Shown here: in pieces, positions 27,069 through 37,100 of the stretch
Layout: every line of letters starts with the position of its first letter
Numbering within the stretch: position 1 is the stretch's first letter
Assembly (NCBI RefSeq): GCF_000716445.1
Contig: NZ_JNWK01000014.1
Location: forward strand, 1 to 64,000
Reading direction: 5' to 3'
From: Streptomyces wedmorensis
Lineage (GTDB): Bacteria; Actinomycetota; Actinomycetes; Streptomycetales; Streptomycetaceae
Length of the DNA stretch: 64,000 bases
Position numbers and translations under genes: made by a program
The notes under the pieces: model-generated
Seen by the model: only the letters and a program-made list of their open reading frames with translations
Database searches by the model: none
Told to the model about the DNA's origin: nothing

Positions 27069-27150
27069 GCCGAACGGTCCCCTTCCGTGACCGCCGGCTC
27101 CCTGGGGGTGCGGTCGGTCCGGCCGGGTCGAAGCCGGGACCGACCGGCCC
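27069..27150. promoter_or_regulatory. Two DosR/OsdR-like boxes between divergent stress-protein genes
   Basis: GGGACCGACCGGCCC (27136-27150, plus strand) and GGGGACCGTTCGGC (27082-27069, minus strand) share the pattern GGGACCGNNCGGC, close to the GGGAC half-site of mycobacterial DosR boxes. The second faces the leftward Usp operon and the first the rightward one. A further 9-bp inverted repeat, GGTCGGTCC (27112-27120) with GGACCGACC (27137-27145), overlaps the first. A third matching box occurs at 31208-31222. Confidence 0.6.
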
Positions 27151-27238
27151 ATCCCCCCGGCACCGGCACGGTGCCACTGTGGGAGGTGGCCGCTCCAGGC
27201 CGCTGCTCCCGGCGCCTGGGCGTTCCGGAGGAGGAACC

Positions 27239-28144
27239 ATGAACAGCGGGAGTCCCGTCCGGCCGGAGCTGGGCGATCTCGTCGTGGGAGTCGACGGGTC
27301 CCCCTCCGCGCACACCGCCGCCCACTGGGCTGCCGAAGAGGCGCACCGCAGGGGCCGTTCCCTGCGTCTCGTGCACGCCGCGGACATCGACCGGCGCGCC
27401 TTCTGGTCCGACGCCGAGACGATGGAGGCGGTGCGCCGAGCGGGACACGACCTGCTGACCAGGACGACCGGTTCGGTCCACGCACGCCATCCCGACCTTC
27501 CCGTGACCAGGGAACTCAGCCGTCTGGAGCCGGTCGCGGGGCTGCGGGACGCCGCCGGCGCCCGGGGGACGATCGTGGTGGGCAGCCGGGGTCTCGGCGG
27601 CTTCTCCGCCCTCCTGCTCGGCTCCGTGGGTCTGGGCGTGGCGGCCCGGGCCGAGGTGCCCCTGATCGTCGTGCGCGGGGAGAGCGAGCGGCCCGAGGCG
27701 GGCTCGGTGACGGCGGCCGTACACGACGAGACGGACCTCGACTGGCTCCTGCTGGCCGCCGCCGAAGCCGATGCCCGCAAGGCGGCGCTGCGCATCGTGA
27801 GCGTGTGGAACGTGCTCACGCACGTGGGCAGCGTCGCCACCATGGTCGACGACCTCGACGGGATCGCCCGTCGGCGCGTGCGGGAGGTGAAGTCGCTCGC
27901 CGACCGGGTGCGCGAGCTCTACCCCCAGCTGATCGTCGCGCACCACGTGGAGACGGGTACGAGCACGCCGGGAATCCTGATCGACGCGAGCAGCCGCACC
28001 GACCTGCTGGTGATGGGCCGCAGCCGTCGACGGTTCGGCGTCGGGCCCTCCCTGGGCCGCGTCGCCCACACCCTGATCCATCACGCCCACTGCCCGGTGG
28101 AGGTCGTTCCGTCCGGCTACGCGTCGAGGGGTGAGGGGCCGTGA
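27239..28144 (+). CDS. Tandem-domain universal stress protein
   Basis: The protein has 301 residues with two UspA domains: DLVVGVDGSPSAHTAAHWAA at the start, TIVVGSRGLGGFSALLLGSV closing domain one and LLVMGRSRRRFGVGPSLGRV closing domain two. GGAGGAGG precedes ATG 27239. It overlaps the next Usp gene (GTGA), so the two form an operon behind the DosR-like box at 27136-27150. Confidence 0.9.
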   Translation: MNSGSPVRPELGDLVVGVDGSPSAHTAAHWAAEEAHRRGRSLRLVHAADIDRRAFWSDAETMEAVRRAGHDLLTRTTGSVHARHPDLPVTRELSRLEPVAGLRDAAGARGTIVVGSRGLGGFSALLLGSVGLGVAARAEVPLIVVRGESERPEAGSVTAAVHDETDLDWLLLAAAEADARKAALRIVSVWNVLTHVGSVATMVDDLDGIARRRVREVKSLADRVRELYPQLIVAHHVETGTSTPGILIDASSRTDLLVMGRSRRRFGVGPSLGRVAHTLIHHAHCPVEVVPSGYASRGEGP

Positions 28145-29061
28145 GCGAGGTCCTGGTCGGCATCGACCCCCGTGAACTGTCCGTCCCGGCTCTCGTCTGG
28201 GCCGCCGACGAAGCCGTTCGCAGGGCTTCCCGGCTGCGCCTGGTCGTCGCCGTCCCGCCGGTCCACGACCGGCCCCGCCACGGTGCGGTCGCCCACCAGA
28301 GCTCCTTGCGCATCCGCGCGGAGTCGGCGCTCGTCAACGCCGAGGACCTCGTGCGGGAACTGCACGAGGGGCTGTGGACCGCGACGGATCTCGCCGACGG
28401 GGCCCCCGCCACCGTGCTGCTCGACAGGACACGGGGTGCCGCACTCGCCGTGGTGGGCTCACGGCGCCTCGGCAGGGTCGCTGAAGTCCTCAGCGAGGGC
28501 TCGGTGATCGTCCCGCTGGCGGCACGCGCCGAATGCCCGGTCGTCGTGATCCGCGAACCGGAGCACACGACCGTCCATCCGCCGGTGATCGTCGTCGGCG
28601 TCGACGGCAGCGGGGACTGCCGTGCCGCCGTCTCCTTCGCCGTGGCGGAGGCGAGCCTGCGCGGGGCACGGCTCATGGCGGTCAGGGCCTGGCCCCGTCC
28701 CCTGCTGTCCCGCGGTGACGAGATCGAGGACTCCGCCGACCGTCGGCGGCTGCTCGCGGAGTCGGTCGCCGGCTGCACCGAAAGCCATCCGGACGTCGCC
28801 GTGGACCACGTGATCATCCGGGGACACCCCGTCGAGGAACTCACCCGTGTCTCCCGCGAGGCCCTCGCGGTCGTGGTCGGACGCAGGGGCCGCGGCGGGT
28901 ACTCCGGCATCCGGCTCGGATCCACGGCGCGCGGACTGCTGCACCACGCCGCCTGCCCCGTGATCACCGTCCCCCTTCCCGGCGCGGGAGAGGCGGGCGG
29001 CACCCCTCCCGGGGCCGGACCCTCGCGGCACAGGAAGGACCGACAGCCTCCGAGGGGCTGA
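28141..29061 (+). CDS. Tandem-domain universal stress protein
   Basis: The protein has 306 residues. Domain one is degenerate (LAVVGSRRLGRVAEVLSEGS). Domain two is canonical, with VVVGVDGSGDCRAAVSFAVA-like onset and AVVVGRRGRGGYSGIRLGST. A ~25-residue Gly/Pro/Arg-rich tail follows the second domain. It is the second gene of the rightward Usp operon. It probably binds ATP and acts in dormancy or low-oxygen survival, by analogy with DosR-regulon relatives. Confidence 0.88.
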   Translation: MSEVLVGIDPRELSVPALVWAADEAVRRASRLRLVVAVPPVHDRPRHGAVAHQSSLRIRAESALVNAEDLVRELHEGLWTATDLADGAPATVLLDRTRGAALAVVGSRRLGRVAEVLSEGSVIVPLAARAECPVVVIREPEHTTVHPPVIVVGVDGSGDCRAAVSFAVAEASLRGARLMAVRAWPRPLLSRGDEIEDSADRRRLLAESVAGCTESHPDVAVDHVIIRGHPVEELTRVSREALAVVVGRRGRGGYSGIRLGSTARGLLHHAACPVITVPLPGAGEAGGTPPGAGPSRHRKDRQPPRG

Positions 29062-29112
29062 CGCCTTCGGCACGTCCTGGCGATCGCAGGAAGGGGCCGA
29101 GGACCCCGTCTC

Positions 29113-30024
29113 TCAGGACTGTCCGCTCCCGTCGGCCGGGGGAGGGCCGCCAGGCCCCCGCGAGCGCCGGTGGTCGTCGGCGTAGGCCGAGAAGACGTGC
29201 TCGGGTGTCCCGCCGGTGCGCAGGAAGCGCTCGTCGAGCACCGTGGCCAGGTCGTCGAGAGCGGTACGCAGCACCGCCGCCGAGAGCTGGACGTCCGGGT
29301 GGCGCGCCGAGGCGGCTCGGTTCGCCAGGTCGGAGGCGTAACCGAGCTGGCAGGGCAGGGACGTGTTCTCGTCCCCGTCGTAGAAGTAGTACGACTCGGC
29401 GTACTGGAGGAAGTCGACCGTGATCGTGGACAGGGCGGAAGCGAGGCCGTCCAGGAGCGCGGCGCCGCCGTCGGAGTCGATCGCCCGCGCGGAGCTCGGG
29501 CTGCGCCGCACGTGCGAGAGCCTCAGGGCGAGGGCCCTGCGCCGGGCCAGCGCCGGGTAGACGCCGAGGATCCAGGCGACGGTGGCCGACAGCAGGACGA
29601 AGCCCACCAGGGCCTCCATCGGGGCGAGGGTGCGCAGCCACCCCGAGGTCGGCGCGATGTCGCCCAGGCCGAGGGTGGCCAGGGTGACCAGCGAGACGTA
29701 CAGCGCGTCGACGGGACCGGCGTGTTCGGCGGGGTCGAGCCCCGTGGCGTAGGAGAAGTCCTCCGGCATGCGGGGCCAGTAGACGAGGCCCCAGCCGACG
29801 GCCACCGTGAGGGCCCACACGGCGACGACGGTCATCATCCCCATGGGGCCCGCGATCCCCGCCGACCGCCACCGGGTGGCGCGCAGGGCCGACAGACGCC
29901 AGACCGACCGCATCACCGTGCGGCTCAGGCCGCCGTGGCGCGTGGGGTGCCACAGCGTGTGGAACACGTCCCGGAGGATGAACAGCACCAGCGCGGCCCC
30001 CGCCAGCGTGGACAGCCATGTCAT
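29113..30024 (-). CDS. Two-pore-type ion channel (Ion_trans_2)
   Basis: The protein has 303 residues. Hydrophobic helices are LSTLAGAALVLFILRDVF (N-terminus), GMMTVVAVWALTVAVGWGLV, and LVGFVLLSATVAWILGVY. The pore loop TLATLGLGDIAP resembles the K+-channel filter TxxTxGYGD with Leu replacing Tyr. The C-terminal ~150 residues are cytoplasmic. GAGGAG precedes the ATG. Such channels are found beside universal stress proteins in Streptomyces dormancy loci. Confidence 0.85.
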   Translation of the reverse strand: MTWLSTLAGAALVLFILRDVFHTLWHPTRHGGLSRTVMRSVWRLSALRATRWRSAGIAGPMGMMTVVAVWALTVAVGWGLVYWPRMPEDFSYATGLDPAEHAGPVDALYVSLVTLATLGLGDIAPTSGWLRTLAPMEALVGFVLLSATVAWILGVYPALARRRALALRLSHVRRSPSSARAIDSDGGAALLDGLASALSTITVDFLQYAESYYFYDGDENTSLPCQLGYASDLANRAASARHPDVQLSAAVLRTALDDLATVLDERFLRTGGTPEHVFSAYADDHRRSRGPGGPPPADGSGQS

Positions 30025-30135
30025 GCCGGCTCCTCGTCGGTGGTCGTCGGCCCGGACGTCCTTCGAGCATGCGCGACCGGGCAGACCTCCGCACGGGGGC
30101 CACGCGACGCCGCTGACCGCCGTCCTCCTGGGGGC

Positions 30136-31122
30136 TCAGGCGAAGGTGAGCACCTCGGAGACGGGCCGCCGAGGGGTGGCTGCGCCGCGGGGCCCGTAGC
30201 CGAGGCGGAGCACCATGTGGACGTAGCCGCTCGTGGAGGCTGGATCACGCGCGTCGGAGCGCAGGTCGGGCCATTCGAGGAGCTGGGACATGAGGGAGGT
30301 GGACAGGCCGTCGAGCGTGGCGCGGAGCAGCACGTGCTGCAGCGCCTGTCCGGCCTTCAACCAGTCCCTCGGGGTGTCGTCGGCCGTGCCCAGAAGTGCG
30401 AGCTGGGGGCGCCTCTCGAAGCGGGCCGAGCGGCGGTCGGCCACGCGGCGGGGCGCGTCGAAGTCCCGCACCGGGGAGGTCACGTCGTACTGGCGCGGGC
30501 CGAAGGCATACGCCGGGATTCCCTCGGAGGCGGAGCCCTCACCGCTCGCGCCGGTACGGATCCACGCGGCGACCTCCGCACGGACCGCTTCGTCCGCCGT
30601 CTCGAACAGCTCCGACGCGTGCACGAGGCCCATGACGGTGTCGGTGTGCCAGGCACCCGGCACGGCGAGTCGGCAGCCTTCCAAGAGGGCCGCGGCACGG
30701 AGGCCGTCCAGGATCTCGGCCGGGACCTGCTCCTCCGTGAAGGGGAACCGACTGGTGTGCCGCTCACGCAAGGCGGGCCGGAGCGCGGCCAGGTCCTCGT
30801 CGCCGACGGCCTGCCGGATGCGGACGTCCGCGAAGTGCCAGGGGTCCTCACGGACCGGCAGCAGCACCGGTACGGCCTCCCGGCCGTGGTGGGCGGCGGA
30901 GACGCGCATGCCGAAGAGGGCGGCGCCGCAGCCGAGGTGGAGGGCGCGGTGGTCGGGGTCCTCGCGCGGCATCTCGCGCGACGGGTCGCCGTAGAGCTCG
31001 ATCACATCGGTGCCCGCCCGGTGGACGAACCTCCACGGCTGTGCGTTGTGCATCGACGGCGCGGTCACGGCGTCCTCGACGAGCGAGGCGACGAGCGGCC
31101 GGGGCAGAGGGGTGGTGGACAC
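30136..31122 (-). CDS. Acg-type nitroreductase-family flavoprotein
   Basis: The ~328-residue protein has the duplicated, divergent nitroreductase fold of mycobacterial Acg, a DosR-regulon member. The APSMHNAQPWRFV segment is the flavin-binding signature, with HLGCGAALFGMRVSAAHHG, RHTSRFPF and MSQLLEWPDLR further on. Acg proteins may sequester FMN rather than reduce nitro compounds. GTG 31122 is preferred on family alignment; ATG 31152 is the alternative. A DosR-like box (31208-31222) lies ~90 bp upstream. Confidence 0.85.
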   Translation of the reverse strand: MSTTPLPRPLVASLVEDAVTAPSMHNAQPWRFVHRAGTDVIELYGDPSREMPREDPDHRALHLGCGAALFGMRVSAAHHGREAVPVLLPVREDPWHFADVRIRQAVGDEDLAALRPALRERHTSRFPFTEEQVPAEILDGLRAAALLEGCRLAVPGAWHTDTVMGLVHASELFETADEAVRAEVAAWIRTGASGEGSASEGIPAYAFGPRQYDVTSPVRDFDAPRRVADRRSARFERRPQLALLGTADDTPRDWLKAGQALQHVLLRATLDGLSTSLMSQLLEWPDLRSDARDPASTSGYVHMVLRLGYGPRGAATPRRPVSEVLTFA

Positions 31123-31207
31123 GGTTCGTCCCGTCTGTGAGCGCGGATTCATTCACAACCGTCGTCGGTCCGCCGGCGGCGGGCGAGGGCCGAACGGGCC
31201 ACCGTGG

Positions 31208-31222
31208 GGCCCGACCGGTCCC
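31208..31222 (-). promoter_or_regulatory. DosR/OsdR-like box between the nitroreductase and kinase genes
   Basis: On the minus strand this reads GGGACCGGTCGGGCC, matching GGGACCGNNCGGSCC shared with the boxes at 27069-27150. It is placed to control the nitroreductase (leftward) and possibly the kinase (rightward, ATG 31404). Confidence 0.6.
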
Positions 31223-31352
31223 GCGTCGGGGAGGGCCCCTGCGACACCCGCCGCACGGCCGGGCAGGCAGCCGCCCCTCGCGGTACGTCTCGTCCGGACC
31301 GGTGATGCGGACGATTCGAGCAGGAACGGGCCCGGCATCCGGACTACCGTGA

Positions 31353-33137
<1,785 letters not shown>

Positions 33138-33139
33138 GA

Positions 33140-33725
33140 GGGCTACCTCCCCCGGCTTCGTGCTCGTGCACCCGCGCGGCGATGACGGCCGCCTGGACCC
33201 GACGCTCCACACCCAGCTTGGCGAGCAGCCGTGAGATGTGGTTCTTGACGGTCTTCTCCGAGAGGTACAGCCTTTCGGCGATCTGCCGGTTCGTGAAGCC
33301 CTCTCCGATCAGCTCCAGCACGGACCGCTCCCGCTCGGAGAGCGCCGCGAGGCGTTCGTCCTCCGGCGGTCCAGCCGCCTCCGGGGTCCGCAGCGAACGC
33401 ATCAGCCGGGCGGTGGCGGCCGGGTCGAGCATCGACTGCCCGGTGGCCACCGTCCGTACCGCCGAGACCAGATCGGCGCCCTTGATCTGCTTGAGGACGT
33501 GCCCCGCCGCCCCCGCCATGATCGCGTCGAGGAGCGCGTCCTCGTCGTCGAACGACGTCAGCATCAGGCACGCGATCCCGGGCATCCGCGTCCGCAGCTC
33601 CCTGCACACGGCGATCCCGTCGCCGTCGGGAAGCGGCGCGTCGAGAACGGCCACATCGGGCCGCAGCGCCGCCCCCTGGCCAGCGCCTGGTCCGCCGTGG
33701 ACGCCTCCCCGACGACCTCCTCCAT
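33140..33725 (-). pseudogene. DevR/OsdR-like NarL-family response regulator, frameshifted and N-terminally truncated
   Basis: From the 5' side, one frame gives MEEVVGEASTADQALAR (from 33725). After a run of five G (minus strand, near 33675) the homology continues one frame over as AALRPDVAVLDAPLPDGDG, with receiver, linker and an intact LuxR-type helix-turn-helix (LSERERSVLELIGEGFTNRQ, LYLSEKTVKNHISRLLAKL). The first ~35 residues, including the acidic DD pair of the receiver, are missing. The frame also has no stop near the normal end and reads on to 32962 antisense to the kinase gene. The frameshift lies in a homopolymer, so a sequencing error is possible for that lesion only. Confidence 0.75.
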
Positions 33726-33941
33726 GGCCCGGACCGCCTCTTGCTCCTCGCCTTCCCGCGGAGCGCGGCTCAGGCCCGCTCCGGCGTCCTCACCCGGACG
33801 GCTTCAGACGGCCGCGTCCTCGCCGGGGCCGGGTGCGTGCACGTCCTGGATTCGGCCCAGGCGCACCGATCGCGTGCGTTCGCCCGTCCGCAGTCGAAGC
33901 GCGAGTGCGGCACGTCCGGAGCACGACGGAGACGAGTCGCC

Positions 33942-34702
33942 ATGACACGTCGCCCCAACATCCTTCTGGTCGTCACCGACGAGGAGCGCGCGGCGGTCCC
34001 GTCGGGGCGCGGGACCGCCCGACGGGCATTCGCTCCCGGCACGCGAGCGGCTCGGTGAGCGCGGAACGACCTTCGAACGGTTCTACTCGGCGTCGGCGAT
34101 GTGCAGCTCCGCCCGTTCCGTGCTCTACGGCGGGCAGCACCTGCCGGTGACGGAGATCTACGACAACGACAACATGCCGTACATCCGGCCGCTCGATCCG
34201 ACTGGAGATCGACCCCGTGATCGCAGGGCAGGCCGTACGGTGGCTGCGCGACCGGGCGTCCGTGGTGGCGGAGGACCAGCCGTGGTTCACGGCCGTCGAC
34301 TTCGTCAACCCGCACGACATCATGAGCTTCGACTGCGGCGGCCGTGCGCAGGTCGAGTTGCCGTTCGGGCTCGCCCACGCGGTGGTCGCCGAGGCCGCGG
34401 CGGACATCCCGGTGTACCGGAAGCGCTGGGACTTCGACCTGCCCGCGAGCCTGCACGACGACCTGTCCGGCGCGGCGCCGGCCGTCGCCGAGTACGCGCG
34501 GATGCTCGACACCGTCTTCGGGCCCGTGGCCGACGAGGCGCACTGGTACGACGGCCTGAACTTCTACCTCAACGCGCTTCGAGACGTCGACCGCGGCGTG
34601 GAACTCGTCCTCGACGCGCGCGAAGCGTCCGGCCAGGCCGACCGCACCGTCGTCGTCTTCACCACCGACCACCGCGATTCCGCCCTGATCGGCAAGACGC
34701 CT
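33942..34702 (+). pseudogene. Sulfatase remnant with frameshift and internal deletion
   Basis: ATG 33942 begins a normal sulfatase N-terminus (RRPNILLVVTDEERAAVP). The frame shifts near 34005 and continues as LPARERLGERGTTFERFYSA and MCSSARSVLYGGQHLP, the region of the formylglycine motif (here CSSAR). At about 34200 roughly 100 residues are missing, and the sequence resumes in another frame with DPVIAGQAVRWLRDRA and FTAVDFVNPHDIMSFD. It ends abruptly after VVVFTTDHRD near 34678, just before the Lrp gene. Several independent lesions make this a decayed gene. Confidence 0.8.
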
Positions 34703-34703
34703 C

Positions 34704-35780
34704 CTAGATCCGGGACGGCCCCGGTGGGGTGCGCAGGCGGTCGAGGAGTGCCGCTTCGGCGGCTTCGGAGCGCGGGTCGTGCCAGGGGCCGAGGGGGACG
34801 GCGCGCAGGTGGCGGCCCTGCGGGTCGAGGAGGTGGCCGCCCAGTTTGATCGGCCAGAGGGTCAGCGCCCGGTCCGCGACGGCGAGTTCGGGGAAGCGCT
34901 CGGTGAGGCGTGACTCGAAGGAGGCGATGTCGTCGACCGAGCGCAGCCAGGCGGCGAGCAGCAGGTTGTGCGGGCCGGAGAGGGACGCGCAGAGGCGGAT
35001 CTCGCGCAGGGCGCCGATCCGTTCGGCGAGGTACCGGGCCCGGCTTTGCGGTACGGCGGCCCACATCGACACCGAGACCGGCCAGCCGGAGAGGGTCCGG
35101 GCCACCTCGCAGCGGTAGACGAGGGAGTGCTCGGCGTCGAGCCGGTCGAGCCGGCGGCGGACGGTGGTGGGGCTGAGGCCGGTGCGCTCGGCGAGCCGCG
35201 CGGCGGGCTGCCGGGGGTCCTCGCTGAGTGCTTGTACGAGTTCAAGGTCCCGGCCCCGGAGCAGCTTGCCGCCCTGCGGTCCGGGCCCGGCGGTCGTCGC
35301 TGGTGCGAGTCGTCGGCGCTGGTCCTCGGTGAGCCGGTCGAGGCGCCATCGGCTCCCCTCGGTGTGGAGGGCGGTGGCGACCTGGGTGCGTGAGGAGACC
35401 ACCCCGGCGAGGGCTCCGAGGCGGAAGCCGACGTAGCGGGCGAGTTCGGCCTGGTCGGTGAAGACGGCGGTCACGAGCAGGTCCCGGCCGCCGCTGACGT
35501 GTTCGAGGGTGAACACGTGAGGATCCTCGGCGATCTCGGCGGCGACCTCGGGGAGCCGGCCGGCCGCGCAGTCGACCTCGATGAAGGCGACGACCGAGGG
35601 CGCGTGGGCGTGCGCCGCCGGATGGACGCTGATCCACGCGTGGCCGGCCCGCGTCAGCCGCGCCCACCGGCGTCCGACGGTCGACGCGTCGAGGCCGAGG
35701 GCGTCGCCGATCGTCTGCCAGTCCGCTCGGGGGGCGATCTGGAGCGCGGTGACGAGGAGGTAGTCGAGTTCGTCGAGCAC
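34704..35780 (-). CDS. Double-domain Lrp/AsnC-family regulator
   Basis: The 358-residue protein contains two Lrp/AsnC units. Each has a winged helix (DWQTIGDALGLDASTVGRRW and RQPAARLAERTGLSPTTVRR) followed by an AsnC ligand-binding domain. Such tandem forms are common in Streptomyces. The start is a GTG with AAGGTGAG upstream. It is divergent from the amidohydrolase-MFS operon, which it probably controls in response to an amino acid or its derivative. Confidence 0.88.
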   Translation of the reverse strand: MLDELDYLLVTALQIAPRADWQTIGDALGLDASTVGRRWARLTRAGHAWISVHPAAHAHAPSVVAFIEVDCAAGRLPEVAAEIAEDPHVFTLEHVSGGRDLLVTAVFTDQAELARYVGFRLGALAGVVSSRTQVATALHTEGSRWRLDRLTEDQRRRLAPATTAGPGPQGGKLLRGRDLELVQALSEDPRQPAARLAERTGLSPTTVRRRLDRLDAEHSLVYRCEVARTLSGWPVSVSMWAAVPQSRARYLAERIGALREIRLCASLSGPHNLLLAAWLRSVDDIASFESRLTERFPELAVADRALTLWPIKLGGHLLDPQGRHLRAVPLGPWHDPRSEAAEAALLDRLRTPPGPSRI

Positions 35781-35891
35781 GGCCGCTTCTCACCTTCCGT
35801 GGTTCGGCTGTTTCCTGCAAACGATCAGCCCTATCCGGTGGATCCCTGCGCCTGGGTGGCGGTGACCGGGGGGATCGGCACTATACCCGCC

Positions 35892-37100
35892 ATGTTCAAG
35901 CACAGCGACGTCCTCGTCCTCGAAGACTCCCTCATCCGGCTGCGTCACGACCTGCATCGCGAACCCGAGCTGGGCCTCGACCTGCCGCTCACCCAGCGGA
36001 AGGTCCTCGACGCGCTCGACGGTCTGCCGCTGGAGATCACGCGGGGGAAGCGCCTCAGCTCGGTGACCGCGGTGCTGCGCGGTGGCCGGCCCGGCCCCGC
36101 GGTCCTGCTGCGCGGGGACATGGACGCCCTGCCCGTCCAGGAGGACAGCGGCGTCCCGTACGGCTCGGAGGTCCCCGGTCGGATGCACGCGTGCGGGCAC
36201 GATCTGCACACCGCGGCTCTCGTCGGTGCGGCGCGGCTGCTCGCCGCGCGGAGGGACGAGCTCGAGGGCGATGTCGTCCTCATGTTCCAGCCGGGGGAGG
36301 AGGGCATGGGCGGTGCCGCCCTGATGATCGAGGAAGGGGTCCTCGACGCCGCCGGAAGCCGGGTCGTGGCGGCGTACGCGCTCCACGTGACCTCGACGCT
36401 GCTCCCCACCGGTTTCGCGGCCGTCCGCCCGGGCCCGATGCTGGCGGCCTCCGACGCGGTCACGGTCCGGGTCTGCGGTTCGGGAGGCCACGGTTCGTCG
36501 CCGCACTCCGCGAAGGACCCGGTGCCGGCCGTGTGCGAGATGGTCACGGCCCTGCAGACGATGGTCACCCGCACCGTGGACGTCTTCGACCCGGCGGTGG
36601 TGACGGTCGGTTCGCTGCACGCCGGCTCCGCGGGCAACGTGATCCCCGAGCACGCCGAGTTCGAGGCGACCGTACGATCCTTCTCCGTCGAGACCCAGGC
36701 CCGGGTCAGGGCCGGGATCGAGCGGACGGTCCGCGGCGTCGCCGCCGCGCACGGCGTCGACGCCGAGATCGACTACCGGGAGAACTATCCGGTCACGGTC
36801 AACGACCCGGACGAGGCCGCCTTCGCCCTCCGCACCGCCCGGGAACTCCTGGGCTCGGACCACGCCTTCGAGGCGCCGCGCCCGCTGACCGGGGCGGAGG
36901 ACTTCTCCTTCGTACTGCGCGAGGTGCCCGGCGCGTACCTCGGCATCGGCGCCTGCCCACCGGACCGCGACCCGGCCACCGCCCCCATGAACCACTCGCC
37001 CCGAGCCGTCTTCGACGACCGCGCCGTCCTCGACGCGGCCGTCCTGCTCGCCGACCTCGCCGCCCGCCGCCTTCAGGGAACCACCGAGGAGCGCCCGTGA
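35892..37100 (+). CDS. M20-family amidohydrolase (hippurate hydrolase / N-acyl amino acid deacylase type)
   Basis: The protein has 402 residues. It begins with LRHDLHREPELGLDLP and has the metal-binding LRGDMDALPVQE, MHACGHDLHTAALVGAA and MFQPGEEGMGGAALM, with a lid domain containing GSGGHGSSPH and HAGSAGNVIPEHAEF. The C-terminal His is in APMNHSPRAVFDD. It should release an amino acid from an N-acyl substrate. A TATACC hexamer (35882-35887) stands just before ATG 35892 and no ribosome site is seen, so the mRNA may be leaderless. It is coupled to the MFS gene by GTGA. Confidence 0.88.
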   Translation: MFKHSDVLVLEDSLIRLRHDLHREPELGLDLPLTQRKVLDALDGLPLEITRGKRLSSVTAVLRGGRPGPAVLLRGDMDALPVQEDSGVPYGSEVPGRMHACGHDLHTAALVGAARLLAARRDELEGDVVLMFQPGEEGMGGAALMIEEGVLDAAGSRVVAAYALHVTSTLLPTGFAAVRPGPMLAASDAVTVRVCGSGGHGSSPHSAKDPVPAVCEMVTALQTMVTRTVDVFDPAVVTVGSLHAGSAGNVIPEHAEFEATVRSFSVETQARVRAGIERTVRGVAAAHGVDAEIDYRENYPVTVNDPDEAAFALRTARELLGSDHAFEAPRPLTGAEDFSFVLREVPGAYLGIGACPPDRDPATAPMNHSPRAVFDDRAVLDAAVLLADLAARRLQGTTEERP

